From contig SKCR01051311.1 in assembly GCA_019454045.1 (NCBI GenBank), positions 17,450 through 81,449 of the forward strand: a DNA stretch of 64,000 bases, given 5' to 3'. This DNA comes from Zanthoxylum bungeanum (Eukaryota; Streptophyta; Magnoliopsida; Sapindales; Rutaceae). The notes under the pieces were generated by a model. The model had not been told where the DNA came from, did no database searches, and saw only the letters and a program-made list of their open reading frames with translations. Of this stretch, positions 50,401-63,479 are shown piece by piece. Positions within the stretch are counted from its first letter, which is position 1; each line of letters starts with the position of its first letter. The translations under genes were made by a program, and so were the position numbers.

Positions 50401-52446
50401 TGTTGGATAATATGACCCATAGCGTCACTATTTGCACAGATCATTGTGTTGTTGTAGCAAATTAACTATGTAATAAGGAAATTGCACTCTCATCGTTTGT
50501 GATTAGATCACCATAGATATATAAATGAAGAGAGGTCCCTATGATTAGTTCCTGGACTGAGAATGATATGAGACAGTATCAGTCCCCAAAGGTTTAATCA
50601 TTAAATATCCCTAGTCGTAGTATTATCGAGACTGGACATCGATAATGCGGAATAGACTAGTATTGCACTTGTGCGCGTTGTGAGGGCACAACGGCATAGT
50701 TCTCATATATATAAGTATTGGATACTTGTGCAAGTGCGATAGGAGGTCGTGTTTCACCGATGGTACGGGAAACAGCTTCGCTCTGGATAGACCCTTCGGA
50801 ATCCCATTGGTATTATGACTAGGTGTCTATGGGAGGCCGAAATCAAGGTAGGTGTGTATAGTCTTAACCTGAGACTTACATCGCTAATACTTACGACAAT
50901 CGGTAAACTTTAGTTTTGGTGGTGGGGGATCTTAACTGGTTCTGTGTCACCTATTCTGGGTTTATCAGAGAATCGTAGTGTATTGGATGTGATGTCAAGA
51001 CGGAAGTGTCACTCCAGTCATAATGGAGATGATGTCACGCAGGATACGGTATTAGTGCTCTTAAAGTGATGCGCATCCAATCGTGATATTATGACCAGGT
51101 CATGAATATCCGATTATAGAGACTAGTTACCAGACATCCGATATGTGTTTCGGACGGGGCAGACACTTATCCAGCCCCAGCCCTAGCACGTGATTATCCG
51201 ATACTGGGCCGATATGCACAATACAATTGTATACTACGCTTGATACAGATCTAGATATTCTTTGATGAATATGTCCGGAGAACTTGGGAAGACTTGGTGC
51301 TTTGCTAGGAGTCGACCTTGTCTCGTAAATCGGTAGAACGTAGTACTTGGTACGTACGTGATTCGGGCACTCCGACGACCGTATTTACTGCCAACTTATC
51401 CGGGGATCTCATGGGTCGCTTCCCGATAATCCACCGATGACGCACAACTTGCACTCTTGAATAATCTGGGATTATAATAGAAGAGAGAGAAAATTAATCT
51501 AGGATTAATAACGGAGATGTTTTATCCGGGATAAAATATCGTCTAGAGAGAGAGAGCGATTAATTCGGAATTAATCGATGTATTAGACGAAATTAGATTT
51601 CGACGCGGAATTAAAATTAGATTTTAATTCGGGCAAACGAGTTAATTAAGAATTAATTCGTTAGCGACGTAAATAATAATTTCGCCGGGGGCGATTATTT
51701 ATTTAAATTCGATTGAATTAACGTTGCGACGTAAGCTCGGTATTTCGGAAATATCGAACCCGAACGCGTGAGTGCACGTGGGCCCACTTTCATTTGGGAA
51801 CGTGTGGGGCCCACATGACACATGTCATTCTAATGCTTTGCATGTAGATTGTGTACATTGTACTCAATGTCATTGCATGTAGATTGTGTACAATGCACTC
51901 AATGTTATTGCATGGAAATTGAGTGTTTTATACTCTAAGCCATTGCATGTTAAGTGTCATAATTTTATTATTAATTTAATAAATTATGGCATAAATATAA
52001 ATTGATTTTGGTAAATCATTTTAATTAACATAACACAATTTCTTCTCTCTCAAATTTTCTCTCCTCTCTCACGCCCATTTGAGCAAAGTGTTCACTGGTT
52101 TGGAACCAGTTTGGGCGTGAGCTAAAGGGAAGCAAGAGTGGTTTCTCATGGTGAGGAATCAAGTGCTAGCACACTTACAAGTCTTGCGAAGGTGGTAGGG
52201 AGGTTCGACCATGAGACGGGATCCATCCGACGAAGCTAGGAGCTCCGTTTCTTCACTTAATTTTCTGTTTTTGTAGGCAGTGGACTGGATGCAGTAGGCT
52301 TACATGGCAGTGCGTTTTTGGGCTTGAATCGTCTCCAAATCGACTCTACCGATCAATGTGAGTATTCCGCTACCTCCGTTGATGTGTTCACACATAATTT
52401 CATGTCTTGATTTGATCTTGGGACCTTAGAATTTACCAACACTTAG
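50396..52446 (+). mobile_element. Solo LTR S3 with CTTAG target-site duplication
   Basis: The LTR is 50401-52441 (2041 bp), with ends TGTTGGATAATATGACCC and TTTACCAACA, flanked by CTTAG. It lies in opposite orientation to S2, only 370 bp away, and is absent from copy 1. It carries the same U3 block, hairpin array (about 51460-51740) and GTGAGT donor-like site near its 3' end. Confidence 0.95.
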
Positions 52447-55067
52447 GTCATATCAATGAATCAAGATTAACTAAGCTACATAAGGATGAGTATTTAAAAC
52501 CCTTCAAATATAAACCTTATGGAACTTGTGAGTCTTGTTTACTTGGTAAAATGACCAAATTACCCTTCAAAGGTAAAGGACAGCTTGCAGCGGAGACATT
52601 AGAACTCATACACTCTGATGTATACGGACCAATGTCAGTCACCGTTAGAGGTGGATTCTCCTACTACATTAACTTTATCGATGATCATTCGTGATATGGG
52701 TATGTGTACCTTATGCGGTACAAATCTGAAGCCTTTGAGAAATTCAAAGACTTCAAGGCTGAAGTAGAAAACCAGCTTAATAAAAGTATTAAGTCACTAA
52801 GGTCTGACCGAGGTAGTGAATACTTAAGCAACGAATTTTAAGATTACTTGAGAGAAAATGGCATTGTTTCCCAGTGGACTCCTCTGGGAACTCCATAGCA
52901 TAATGGGGTCTCTGAAAGGAGAAATCGGACTTGATTAGATATGGTCTGATCAATGATGCCAGGCACGGATCTACCTCTTTCATTTTGGGGTCTTGCTTTA
53001 GAAACTACAACACTACTACTAAACCAAGTTCCTTCCAAGACTGTTAGTCAAACACCATATGAGTTATGGTCTGGGAAACATCCTAGTCATAGTTATCTAA
53101 GAATTTGGGGATGTGACGCATATGTCAAGCTCACACAAACTAACAAATTGGATGATAGGGCAGTTAAATATAAGTTTGTAGGATATGCATTAAACTCAAG
53201 AACATACGTGTTCTACGTCCCAAATGAACAAAGAACATTTGTCTCACGAAATGCTAAATTTCTAGAGAATGAATTCCTTCTCAAGAAATATAGTGGGAGT
53301 AGACTTGACCTCGATGAGGTACGAGAAGAGCAAACTAACATAGAAGTAAACCCCAGGCCCCTCATAAGGGCAACGATGGAACAACCACAAGGTTGTGAAC
53401 TTAGGAGGTCTGGTAGGGAAAGACATGAGCCTGAAAGATATGGTTTCCATATTGATGAGGAACATGATCAGGTCATTGATAATGACGATCCCACCAGTTA
53501 TGATGAAACAATGCATGTCATTGATTAAGTCAAGTGGCTTGAGGCCATGAAATCCAAAATAGACTCTATGTATCAGAATCAAGTCTGGGACTTGGTAGAT
53601 GCACCTGAAGGGATAAAACCCATAGGCTGAAAGTGGATTTACAAGCGTAAAACTGATGCAGAAGAAAACATCCAAACCTATAAGGCTAGGTCGGTGGCGA
53701 AAGGTTATAGAAAAATCCAAGGAATTGACTATGATGAAACCTTCTCGCCTGTTGCAATGATAAAGTCCATTAGAATTTTACTGGCAATAACTGCACACAT
53801 TAATTATGAGATTTGGCAGATGGATGTTAAAACAACTTTCTTTAATGGGAACCTCGTAGAGGAAGTCTATATGACACAACCTGATAGGTTTGCATCTAAG
53901 GATGATCATAATAAAGTATGCAAGCTTAAACGATCCATTTATGGACTCAAGCAAGCCTCCAGAAGTTGGAATATATGATTTGATGAGACAATCAAAGAAT
54001 TTGACTTTATCAAAAATGTAGACAAGCCTTATGTTTACAGGAAAAGAAGTGGGAGTGCTGTTGTATTTCCTGTATTATATGTCGATGACATATTAATCAT
54101 TGGGAATGATATTCCCCTGATGCAAGCCACCAAGAATTGGTTATCTCAGAATTTCTCCATGAAAGATTTGGGAGAAGCAGCCTACGTCCTCGACATTAAG
54201 ATCTACCGTAATAGATCTAAGAGGTTGTTAGGACTTTCTCAATCTACGTACATAGATAAAGTTTTGAAAAGATTCAAAATGGAAGATTCCAAAAGAGATA
54301 ATTTACCTACTTGTCATGGAATCAAATTATCTAAGGAGGAATGTCCACATACTCTTTCAGATAAAGAGCGATGAGTAGGATCCCTTATGCTTCAGCAATA
54401 GGATCGATCATGTACGCCTTGCTATGTACAAGACCTGATGTCTCTTATGCTCTTAGCATAACGAGCAGGTATCAGACAAATCTTGGTGAGCAACACTGGG
54501 CAGCTTTCAAAACAATCCTCAAGTATCTGAGAAGAACTAAGGATGTGTTTATGACATACGAAGATTGTTCTGAGATGAAAGTCATTGGTTACAGTTATAT
54601 GAGCTTTCAGACCGATAGGGATGACAACAGATCGCAAACATGATATCTGTTTACTTTGAATGGCGGTGCTGTCAGTTGGAAAAGCTCAAAGTAGTCAACT
54701 ACAACGGACTCCACCACTGAAGCCGAGTATATTGCAGCATGAGGCTGCTAAATAAGCAGTCTGGATAAAGAAGTTCATCACGGAGCTGGAAGTGCTTCCC
54801 ATGATAAAGAATGGCGTCACGATGTACTATGACAACACGGGCGCCATTGCTCAATCAAAGGAACCAAGGTCCCACCAGAATTCCAAGCATCTACTCAGAG
54901 GATTTCATCTCATCATGGAGATTGTTGAGAGAAAAGAAGTTATCATAGAGAAAATACCCACAAAAGATAATCTTGAAGATTCTCTGACTAAAGGGCTGAC
55001 TCAACAAAAGCATGATAGGCACACCCGAGAGTATGATGTCGAGATTCATACTAGTTGGCTATAGTGC
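52442..55067 (+). pseudogene. pol: E1 integrase, RT and RNase H (copy 2)
   Basis: This is the continuation after S3. The integrase keeps S-D-V-Y-G-P, S-D-R-G-S-E-Y and E-R-R-N-R-T, with the same TGA/TAG stops as copy 1. The stretch 52953-53528 is one frame here but broken in copy 1. RT has S-I-Y-G-L-K-Q-A-S-R-S-W near 53940 and Y-V-D-D-I-L-I-I-G-N-D near 54075. RNase H and the tail D-S-L-T-K-G-L end before the PPT. It is better preserved than copy 1. Confidence 0.88.
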
Positions 55068-55078
55068 AAGTGGGAGAT

Positions 55079-57036
55079 TGTTAGGGATATGCCCTATACC
55101 TAACTTATGGATGGGCTATATATACATGTATTTGTAATATTTTCATTAATTAATAAAATGGAAATCTTTATTATACGTGTCTTACATAACTTATATGAAT
55201 CATCAACACTGTAATAAAGCCCTTGGAGTAATAAGACGATGACTTCCATGCCTTATGAGAATCATTACTCTTAAATGTTCCTAGTCATTGTTTTGTGAAT
55301 AATCTGGGCATTCACAAAACGGAGAGACTAGCATGATGATATGATATGCCCTTAAGTGGGGTAGCCGATCTCATAGGCTACTAGCGGAGATCCGCCCGCT
55401 TGGTGTATCACATGAATGCATGTGTTGCTCGTGTCCATCGAACTGACCGCCGAAAGTTTTCATATGAAGTGTTTATCCTATGTGTTTGTGAGAAATTTCA
55501 TGTATCGATTATATGACTAGTCCTTAGACTTGAGGTCTTTAAAGTCTTATGTGTGGATCAAATAACTTTGACATTCTCCTTCCCCGGTTCAAAAGATCCG
55601 GTCATAAGGGTATGATTGGGTCATTTGTTGAAACACTTGAATTTTGTAAAGATACAACAGAGAATCACCACTCTATGAGATAATATTTTCGTATAAGAGT
55701 AGTATTCCAGTTCGCGGGTTGATGTGTGTGATCAGTGCTTGAGACTGTGGCCACAGCGGAAGAATCATGTGAGATTCTTGGGTTAGCACGATTCATGACA
55801 CTATCAACATCATACCTTTGACCATATGGGTAGACACTTTCCGTACCCTAGGTCAATAGGTGGGGATATAGTGAGGTGAGGGACCGTATCATATGTAAAT
55901 CGCATACATAATGGGTATATATTTCTTTCTTTCTCATTTAGGGGCCTTGGCATGTTCCTAGATGTCAACCTTGGTCATTGAAATCGAACGGCCATCTGAT
56001 CGGAGGATAATTTATGTTCGATTAAATTATCATGATTCATTTCATGTCCAACTTGAGGGGAACCCAAAAGGTCACACACAATAAAGTCGAAATCAATGGT
56101 TAACAGTGCACAATACAAATATAACAGCAAATATGATTGCTGTAGGATTTTCTTCATAAATGGTTCAATGTGATTAATTATTGAACAATTCATTTATGAG
56201 GTTCTATAGTGGTTTAGGGATTGGTGAATGAGGATGGGGGCACTTTGGGAATTGGAATAATAAAAAAAATACTATTCACGTGAATAGAAATATGAATAGT
56301 AACGTGAATAGTAAAAAAAAATTTGTTATTTATTTTGAATTCCAATTCGACCCAAACTCTTATTAGGGTTTTATAATCTCATTAAACCACTAAATTAAGA
56401 TCCAATGGCTAAGATTAAAATAGCTTTTATCCCACATCGGATTCTTAATTAATTTTTTTGTCTTTGGAGCAATATATAAACCCAAATAATTCTTCACAAA
56501 TTTTTACACCAAACCTTTCATATCTTCGGTTTATATAAGTGAGCAACTCTAAAGTTTAAGAGTAAGCCACTGATTTTGAGGATCCTTAAGTCTAATTGAC
56601 TAGAGGTACCTCGAGTTAAAAGTTTTGAGGTATTTGCCTAGGCTATCACCAATGGCAAAATACCTCTGCACTCAAGGCGTAGTCTTGCCGTTGAGTTTTG
56701 GCTTTGGTGTGTGCATCTTTGGAGGCCACACAGCTGGGTGGCTCTTTGGAACGTGGAAGAGCTTGCTGAGTTCGAGAAAAGCTTGTAGATTGGTGGGAGG
56801 ACTGGAGGAGTCTACGGTTCAAGTAAGTATTTTTCTTTCTTTATTTTAATTAGAGTTCTTATGATAGTTAGCATGTTTAGGTTTATGTTCTTTGCATGTT
56901 TTATGAGTTTTATGCTTAGAATATATAGTAACATGCATAGGCTTGTAGAATAATAAAAACAAATAGGTCTTAGGCAGAGGGAAATCGGCATAATAATTTG
57001 TATTTTCCGCTGCGCACTCGTGGTCGCTTCCCAACA
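55079..57036 (+). mobile_element. E1 3' LTR (copy 2)
   Basis: It is 1958 bp, preceded by AGTGGGAGAT (55069-55078). Ends, G-box palindrome (56272-56287), TATA box (56473) and donor-like GTAAGT (about 56823) are as in copy 1. Confidence 0.9.
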
Positions 57037-58566
57037 ATATTGACCTATCGTAGTACAATGGATGATTCTGATAAAGTGGAATGGCTCAAAGCCATCAACA
57101 TAAAGATGAAGTCTATGTACTCCAACTCAGTCTGGGAACTTATAGACCAACCTGAAGGGGTAAGACCTATAGGTTGCAAGTGGATCTATAAGAGAAAAAG
57201 GAGAGCAGATAGGAAGATACATACCTTCAAGGCTAAGCTAGTGGCTATGGGTTATACCCAGAAAGAGGGAGTTGACTATGAGGAAACTTTCTCACCAGTA
57301 GCAATGCTCAAATCCATCCGCATTCTTCTGTCTATTACCGTATATTATGACTATGAAATTTGGCAAATGGACGTCAAAACTGCATTCTTGAATGGAAATC
57401 TTGATGAGTGTATCTATATGGTACAACCAGAGGGGTTCATATCCCAAGGTCAAGAGCATAAGGTTTGCAAGCTGCAAAGGTCCATTTATGGACTCAAGCA
57501 AGCATCTCGATCTTGAAATATAAGATTTGATACTAAGATCAAGTCTTATGACTTTGAGTAGAATGTTGATGATCCTTGTGTCTACAAGTGCGTCATTGAC
57601 GGGAATGTTGATTTTCTTATTTTATAGGTCGATGATATTTTACTCATTGGAAATGATGTAAAGATATTATCGGACATGAAAACCTGGCTAGCCAAACAAT
57701 TCTAAATGAAAGATTTGGGAGAGGCCTTTTATGTTTTTGAGATTCAGATACTTCGGGATCGCAAGAAACGACTGTTAGCTATTTCTCAGGCATCCTATAT
57801 TGATAAGATCCTTATGTGATTTGGGATGCAGAATTCCAAGAAAGGCAACTTGCCTTACCGACATGGAATTCACTTGTCAAAGGAACAGTCTCCTAAGACA
57901 CCTTAAGATGTTGAGGAAATGAGACATATCCCATATGCCTCAGCAGTTGGTAGTCTCATGTATGCTATGTTATGCACGAGACCAGACATCTATTTTTTAG
58001 TGGGAGTAGTCGATAGGTTTCAGTCTAACCTAGGATTGGATCATTGAGTGGCTGTGAAACACATTCTCAGGTATCTTAGGAGAACGAGATATTATATGTT
58101 TGTATATTTCGGTGAGGATATGATCCTAAAGGGATATACAGACTCTGATTTTTAGACGAATGTCGATTCTAGGAAATCAACATCTGGATCAGTGTTTACC
58201 CTAGGTGGTGGGGCTATAGTATAGCGGAGTATAAAGCAATCTTGCATTGCTGACTCCACCATGAAGGCTAAGTATGTAGAGATCTGGAAGTTGTTCCAGA
58301 TATGGATAAACCACTCACACTTTATTGCGATAATAGTGGTGCAGTGGCAAATTCAAAAGAACCAAGAAGCCACAAGAGGAGAAAGCATATAGAGAGGAAA
58401 TATCATCTCATCAGGAGATAGTGCAGAGATGAGACATTTCTGTCATAAAGATTGCATCCGCAGAGAACCTGGCTGATCTGTTTACAAAGACCTTGTAGGT
58501 TAAAGTGTTTGAAGGTCACCAAGATGGTCTAGGATTACGTGATATGTCCCATTTTCTCTAGTGCAA
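57037..58566 (+). pseudogene. pol: E2 RT and RNase H remnant (copy 2)
   Basis: Same content as 35160-36688. The first frame is longer, running through the Q-E-H-K-V-C-K-L-Q-R-S-I-Y-G-L-K block to a TGA near 57514, because copy 2 keeps CAA where copy 1 has TAA. The TAG before V-D-D and the later stops are shared, so most decay predates the duplication. Confidence 0.87.
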
Positions 58567-58575
58567 GTGGGAGAT

Positions 58576-59559
58576 TGTTGGGATATCTGCCCTAGAGCTT
58601 CATGTAAGGTAAACAATTTTATATGTTATGAAATAAAATGATGCATTATTCATTTATCAAAGTGTTTGTTTAAATTTCGTATATTGTAAATTATCTTGAT
58701 TACCATAGATGACTTATATGCCTTAAGACTTAGTGTATGTGTGTCATACACAAGAGGATTTAAGTTTGAAGTTAGTAATCTAAAATAGTCCATAGAGAGC
58801 AAACAAAAAACAGGCACTTTGTTTGTTGTTTATCTCTAGCTGCGATTCATTCTATATTTGTACGGCGACCTTGATTCGGGATCATCCATGTGGAGACATG
58901 AGAATGGAGGCACCTTGTATGATGTGGTCATATAGGACCGGACCCAGATAGAAATGACTTTCTTATAATATCCGTTAAATAAAGAAATTCATTTTGATGT
59001 ACTAGATGGTCATATATGGATTGATCTTAATCCTAAGTGTACTATGAACTCTTGCATGGCAGGCTATGTCCTTTGATTTACAAAGATGAGGTTGGTGTAG
59101 CAATCCCGACAAATAGTTATGTATTTTGGGGGGCATGGTATGCGGTCTAGCTGGGGACGTCTTAGATCGACATGAAGTTCACTCCTTCTTGCGAGAAGTA
59201 GAGGAGTACATTCCTTAAGTGTTGATTCGGTACTTGAATGGTTAGAGCGCTCAAGTCTTTCTGTTACGAATAGAAAGATTAAAATTCATAATGGTTATGA
59301 ATAAATCGTTCATTAGGGAATCAATGGTACTTAAGGTAAAAATAATTAGAGGGGTTTAACGGATATTATGACCCGGTTCTAATTACGAGATTCTCGTGAA
59401 GGGTTAATCTGTATGCAATGACTATATCGATGGACACCGACTTGGTTCGGCTTTATATATTATCTGCGATAACGAGAGTGCAACTTTGGGTTTTTAGTGG
59501 AATAACCCGGAGTTAATAATTCAGAATATTTAATTAAGAGCTTAATTAATATTTCGAGA
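58576..59559 (+). mobile_element. E2 3' LTR, 5' portion (copy 2)
   Basis: It starts TGTTGGGATATCTGCCC after a GTGGGAGAT tract and is cut by the E3 LTR at 59560, as in copy 1. Confidence 0.8.
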
Positions 59560-61282
59560 TGTTGGACAATTATGACCCATAGCATCACTATTTGTAAAAG
59601 ACATTGTGGTTTTTGTACAAATTAACTATGTGACAAAGGAAATTGCTATTTTATCATTTTATAATTGGATTACTTGAATATATATTAATGATAAAAGTCC
59701 TTATGATTAGTTCCGAATTAATAAGATATGAGACAATATTAATCCATGAACGGTTTAATCATTAAATATCCATAGTCGTAGTATTATCGAGACTGAACAT
59801 CATAATGCGAAATAGACTACTATTACACTTGTGCGCGTTATGGAAGCTTAACGACATAGTTCTCATATATTTAAGTATAGGATACTTATGCAAGTGTGAT
59901 ATGAGGTTTTGTTAGCCGTTGGACCGAGAACAGCTTCGCTCTGGATAGACCCCTCGGAATCCCATTGGTAGTATGACTATGTGTCTATGGGAATCCAAAT
60001 AGGGTAGGTATATGTGGTCTTAACCTGAGACTTGCATCGCTAATACTTGCGACAATCAGTACACTTTACTGAGAATCGTAGTGTATTGGGTGTGATATCA
60101 AGATGGAAGTATTACTTCAGTCATATGAAGAAGATGATCACACAGAGATACAAAACTAATACTCTTATATGTTGCAACTATCGGGATAATATGACTAGGT
60201 CATGATTATCCTATTACATAGACTAGTTGCTAGTGATCCGATATATGCTTCGTACGGGGCAGACACAATTCCAGCCCCAGGCATAGCATGTGACATGTGA
60301 TACTGGATCGTAATACGCAATACATAGTATACTATGCCTGATATAGATTATATATTCTTCGTTGAATATACGCAATATATCCATGGATCTCTTGGGTCGC
60401 TTCCCAAAGATTCATCGATGACATTTGACTCAAACATAATTAATCTGGGATTAATTAATAAAGAAAAAATTAATCTAGAATTAATTACGGCAAGAATTTA
60501 TCTAGGATAAAATTCTAATAGAAGAGAGAACACGATTAATTTGGAATTAATCGATTAAATAATATATTGGATATATTAATTGAAATCGGATTTCAATGCT
60601 GAATTAAAATTGTATTTTAATTTGGGCGAACAAATTAATTTGGAATTAAATCATAAGCGACTTTCGTAATAATTTTACTAGGCACTATTATTTAATTAAA
60701 TTGGATTTAATTAAGTCGCAACGGATAGTGGGACCCAAATTAATTTTCACTAGTGATATAAGTGAAGTGTGTTGCGTTACCCAATTAAATTTTGAATTTA
60801 AAGTGGGACCCACTTCACTTACATCACTAGTCACTTTTGGTGATGGAAGTCTAATCACCTTTTTGGTGATGGAAGTGGTTGAGAGCATTAAATGAATTTT
60901 TTCTCTCAACACACTTGTTTTGGTTTTTACTAAACCATATACACAACTTATGAAGTTGACTTTGGTATTAGGATTTTGAAAAAAAAATTCCAAAAAAAAA
61001 AAACACATCTCTCTCTTTTCTTGGCTTGGTCGAGAGCTTCACTTTTCCAAAGGAAATTTTGCTTCAAATTTTCCTTCTTGCTAGCACATCAAGAGTTGAT
61101 TAAGGTGATAGGGAAACTCACCCTTGGGTTGGATTCATTCAACAAAGCTTGGAGCTTCATCAAACATTCAAAGATTTTTGAAATCCAACATCCAATCATT
61201 GTAAGTTTTTTCCGCAAACTTTATTTATATTCACACACACATCACGACTTAGAGATCTTGTGACATGTCTAGGACACTTACA
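59560..61282 (+). mobile_element. E3 5' LTR (copy 2)
   Basis: It is 1723 bp. Compared with copy 1 it lacks about 53 bp after ACACTTT at 60068 and has 26 bp extra near 60850, a partial tandem repeat of TTTTTGGTGATGGAAG. The hairpin array is at about 60430-60720. PBS follows at 61284. Confidence 0.88.
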
Positions 61283-61283
61283 A

Positions 61284-63479
61284 TGGTATCATGAGCCATA
61301 TCTAAGCATGATTTATTTCTAGGGTTTATATACTTGATTTAGGGATTTTATGCTTTGAGCTTGCAAATGCCTAAATTGGTTGCTTGGTTATGGTTATATG
61401 ATGATAACTTGGAGTTATGCATGATTGATTTTGTGAAAAATTGATTAGATTAATTTTCCATAAAATTCCCACCTTGGCCGAATACTAGCCCTAGAATGCT
61501 CATGGTGATTTTTTGAAAATTAGACAATTGGATGTGTTGTTGGCATCAAATGTATGTTATATGTTGATTTAATTGGATTGAAATCAAGTTGCATGATAAT
61601 TTCCTTGCCAATGCCGTGAGCTTAAGCATGTTTAGTGGATTGATTTTGCTTCAATTTGTGTTGGACATGAGTTGGATAATTATAGCATGATTAATTAGTT
61701 TAATTGATGTTTTGCAAATATTAGTTTAATTAATTAATTATGGCAATTACACTTTAATTAAAATTAATATGATATTTCGAATATTATGTTAATAAATATT
61801 ATTCTTTAAATTGGATTGAGCTAAATTTGTTGTAATTGGGCTTAATGGGCTTGGTTGGGCCAAACATGGTTTTGGACAATTGGATTGGATCTAAATTGGG
61901 CCTAAAACCATTTCCATAAAGTCCAAATATAACTTTTGGGCCTTTAATAATTTAATTGGGCCTAGTGGGCCTAAATTGATTTTTGGCAAAAGGGTGATTC
62001 CTTATTGGGCCTTGGCATCTTGGATTGGATCCATATTGGCCAAATCCCATCCATTAAGAATTAATTGAAAGCCCATTGGAGTTTAATTAAAATAGTATTG
62101 GATACTAATTGGGCCTTTGAGACCCATTTGGATTAGATTTAGAATTTAAGTCTAAAATGCACTAAAATAATTGTAATTATTTAATTTGGAATTAAATACG
62201 AATTAGTTTTGAATACAAATTAAATTGGATTTAAAATTGTAGTTCGATATAATTCAAGAATATGTACTTTGAGTATTTATCCTTAAACGAGTTGGACTCG
62301 CGCAAATCAAATCGTTGTTTGAACATTGGATGGTCCTTAATTCAAAGATTAATTAATTGTATTAGATTGATTGAATAACATACTTTGTGTGAATACTTGG
62401 ATGTATTTGTATGAATAATGTATATCAGATGGATATTAGAAGGGTGAGGGCAATTTTGGAAATTGTTGTAATAAATTTAGAATTTATTAAATTGGACCTG
62501 TGTATATAAGGATTCTTTAATGTATTATGGAATTGAGTAAAAGTAAGAATAGTGCTAGCGGGAGAGAAGATATAGAGATTTGTTCTAGGAACAATTTGTT
62601 ATATATCCATCCGCATATCGCTATTAATTTATTCGTGCCTTATTATGCTTTTAGAATGCAAGATTAAGGGTGTATGATGAGACCTATTCAAAGATAATAA
62701 ATTGGTTGCCAATTTACGCGGAAAACCCTCACTTTAATATTAAGCGTTTTCCCTTCCATTGAGTGGTTCTCTCTCAAGATCCAAGATTGGCTTTGATTTG
62801 TTGGCCAAAGTTAAGATCATTGTCCATCGCGGATGTGTTTGAACCACGAAGGCTTTGTTATATATCGCATGTCTTGGGTAGTTGTGACTTGTTGCCCAAA
62901 GTCAAGGTCACTTCTGTACATCGACGTGGATTACGAAGATTTCCTACTGTCAATGGGTCGCGCTTAACTGGAATCATTAAGCTTGTTGAGCCAAAGCCAA
63001 GGCTTAGTTGATTCAGAGGAAAATGTTATGATATATATATTGGATATATATTTGGACTTGGAGGTCCACCTACCGGATCTAGGAATTGTATGAGATCCAA
63101 TTTATCTCAGAGACTATCTAGTTAAGTTTCATACAGCTTGTTGGCCAAAGCCAAGGTTGTGTGTTATTTAATGGGATCCTAGCCCACTAGGAAACTGGGT
63201 TTCCCGAGTACTCAACAGAGGGTTAGAGGCTCGCCGAAAAATAGTGGGAGGCCAGTATTAAATTTGTAATTTCGTTTAATACTTGCCAAATACGCGCTTT
63301 TAAATTATTTTCGTCGTTATATATTTATATTAGTTGGACTAATATTTTATTATTTTCTTTGAACAGTTGGACTGTACCATAACTTCATTTGTAGTTGATT
63401 ATATAGTTGGACTATAGTAATCATTACATTTGACTATACCCGATATCGTTGATTGAATAGTTAGACTATTGCAATCAAG
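61284..63479 (+). other. E3 primer site and 5' leader (copy 2)
   Basis: Same as 39432-41627: PBS with the inserted T, AT-rich leader, four leader motifs (about 62798-63158) and the pre-gag repeats. The acceptor-like AACAG is near 63366. Confidence 0.7.
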
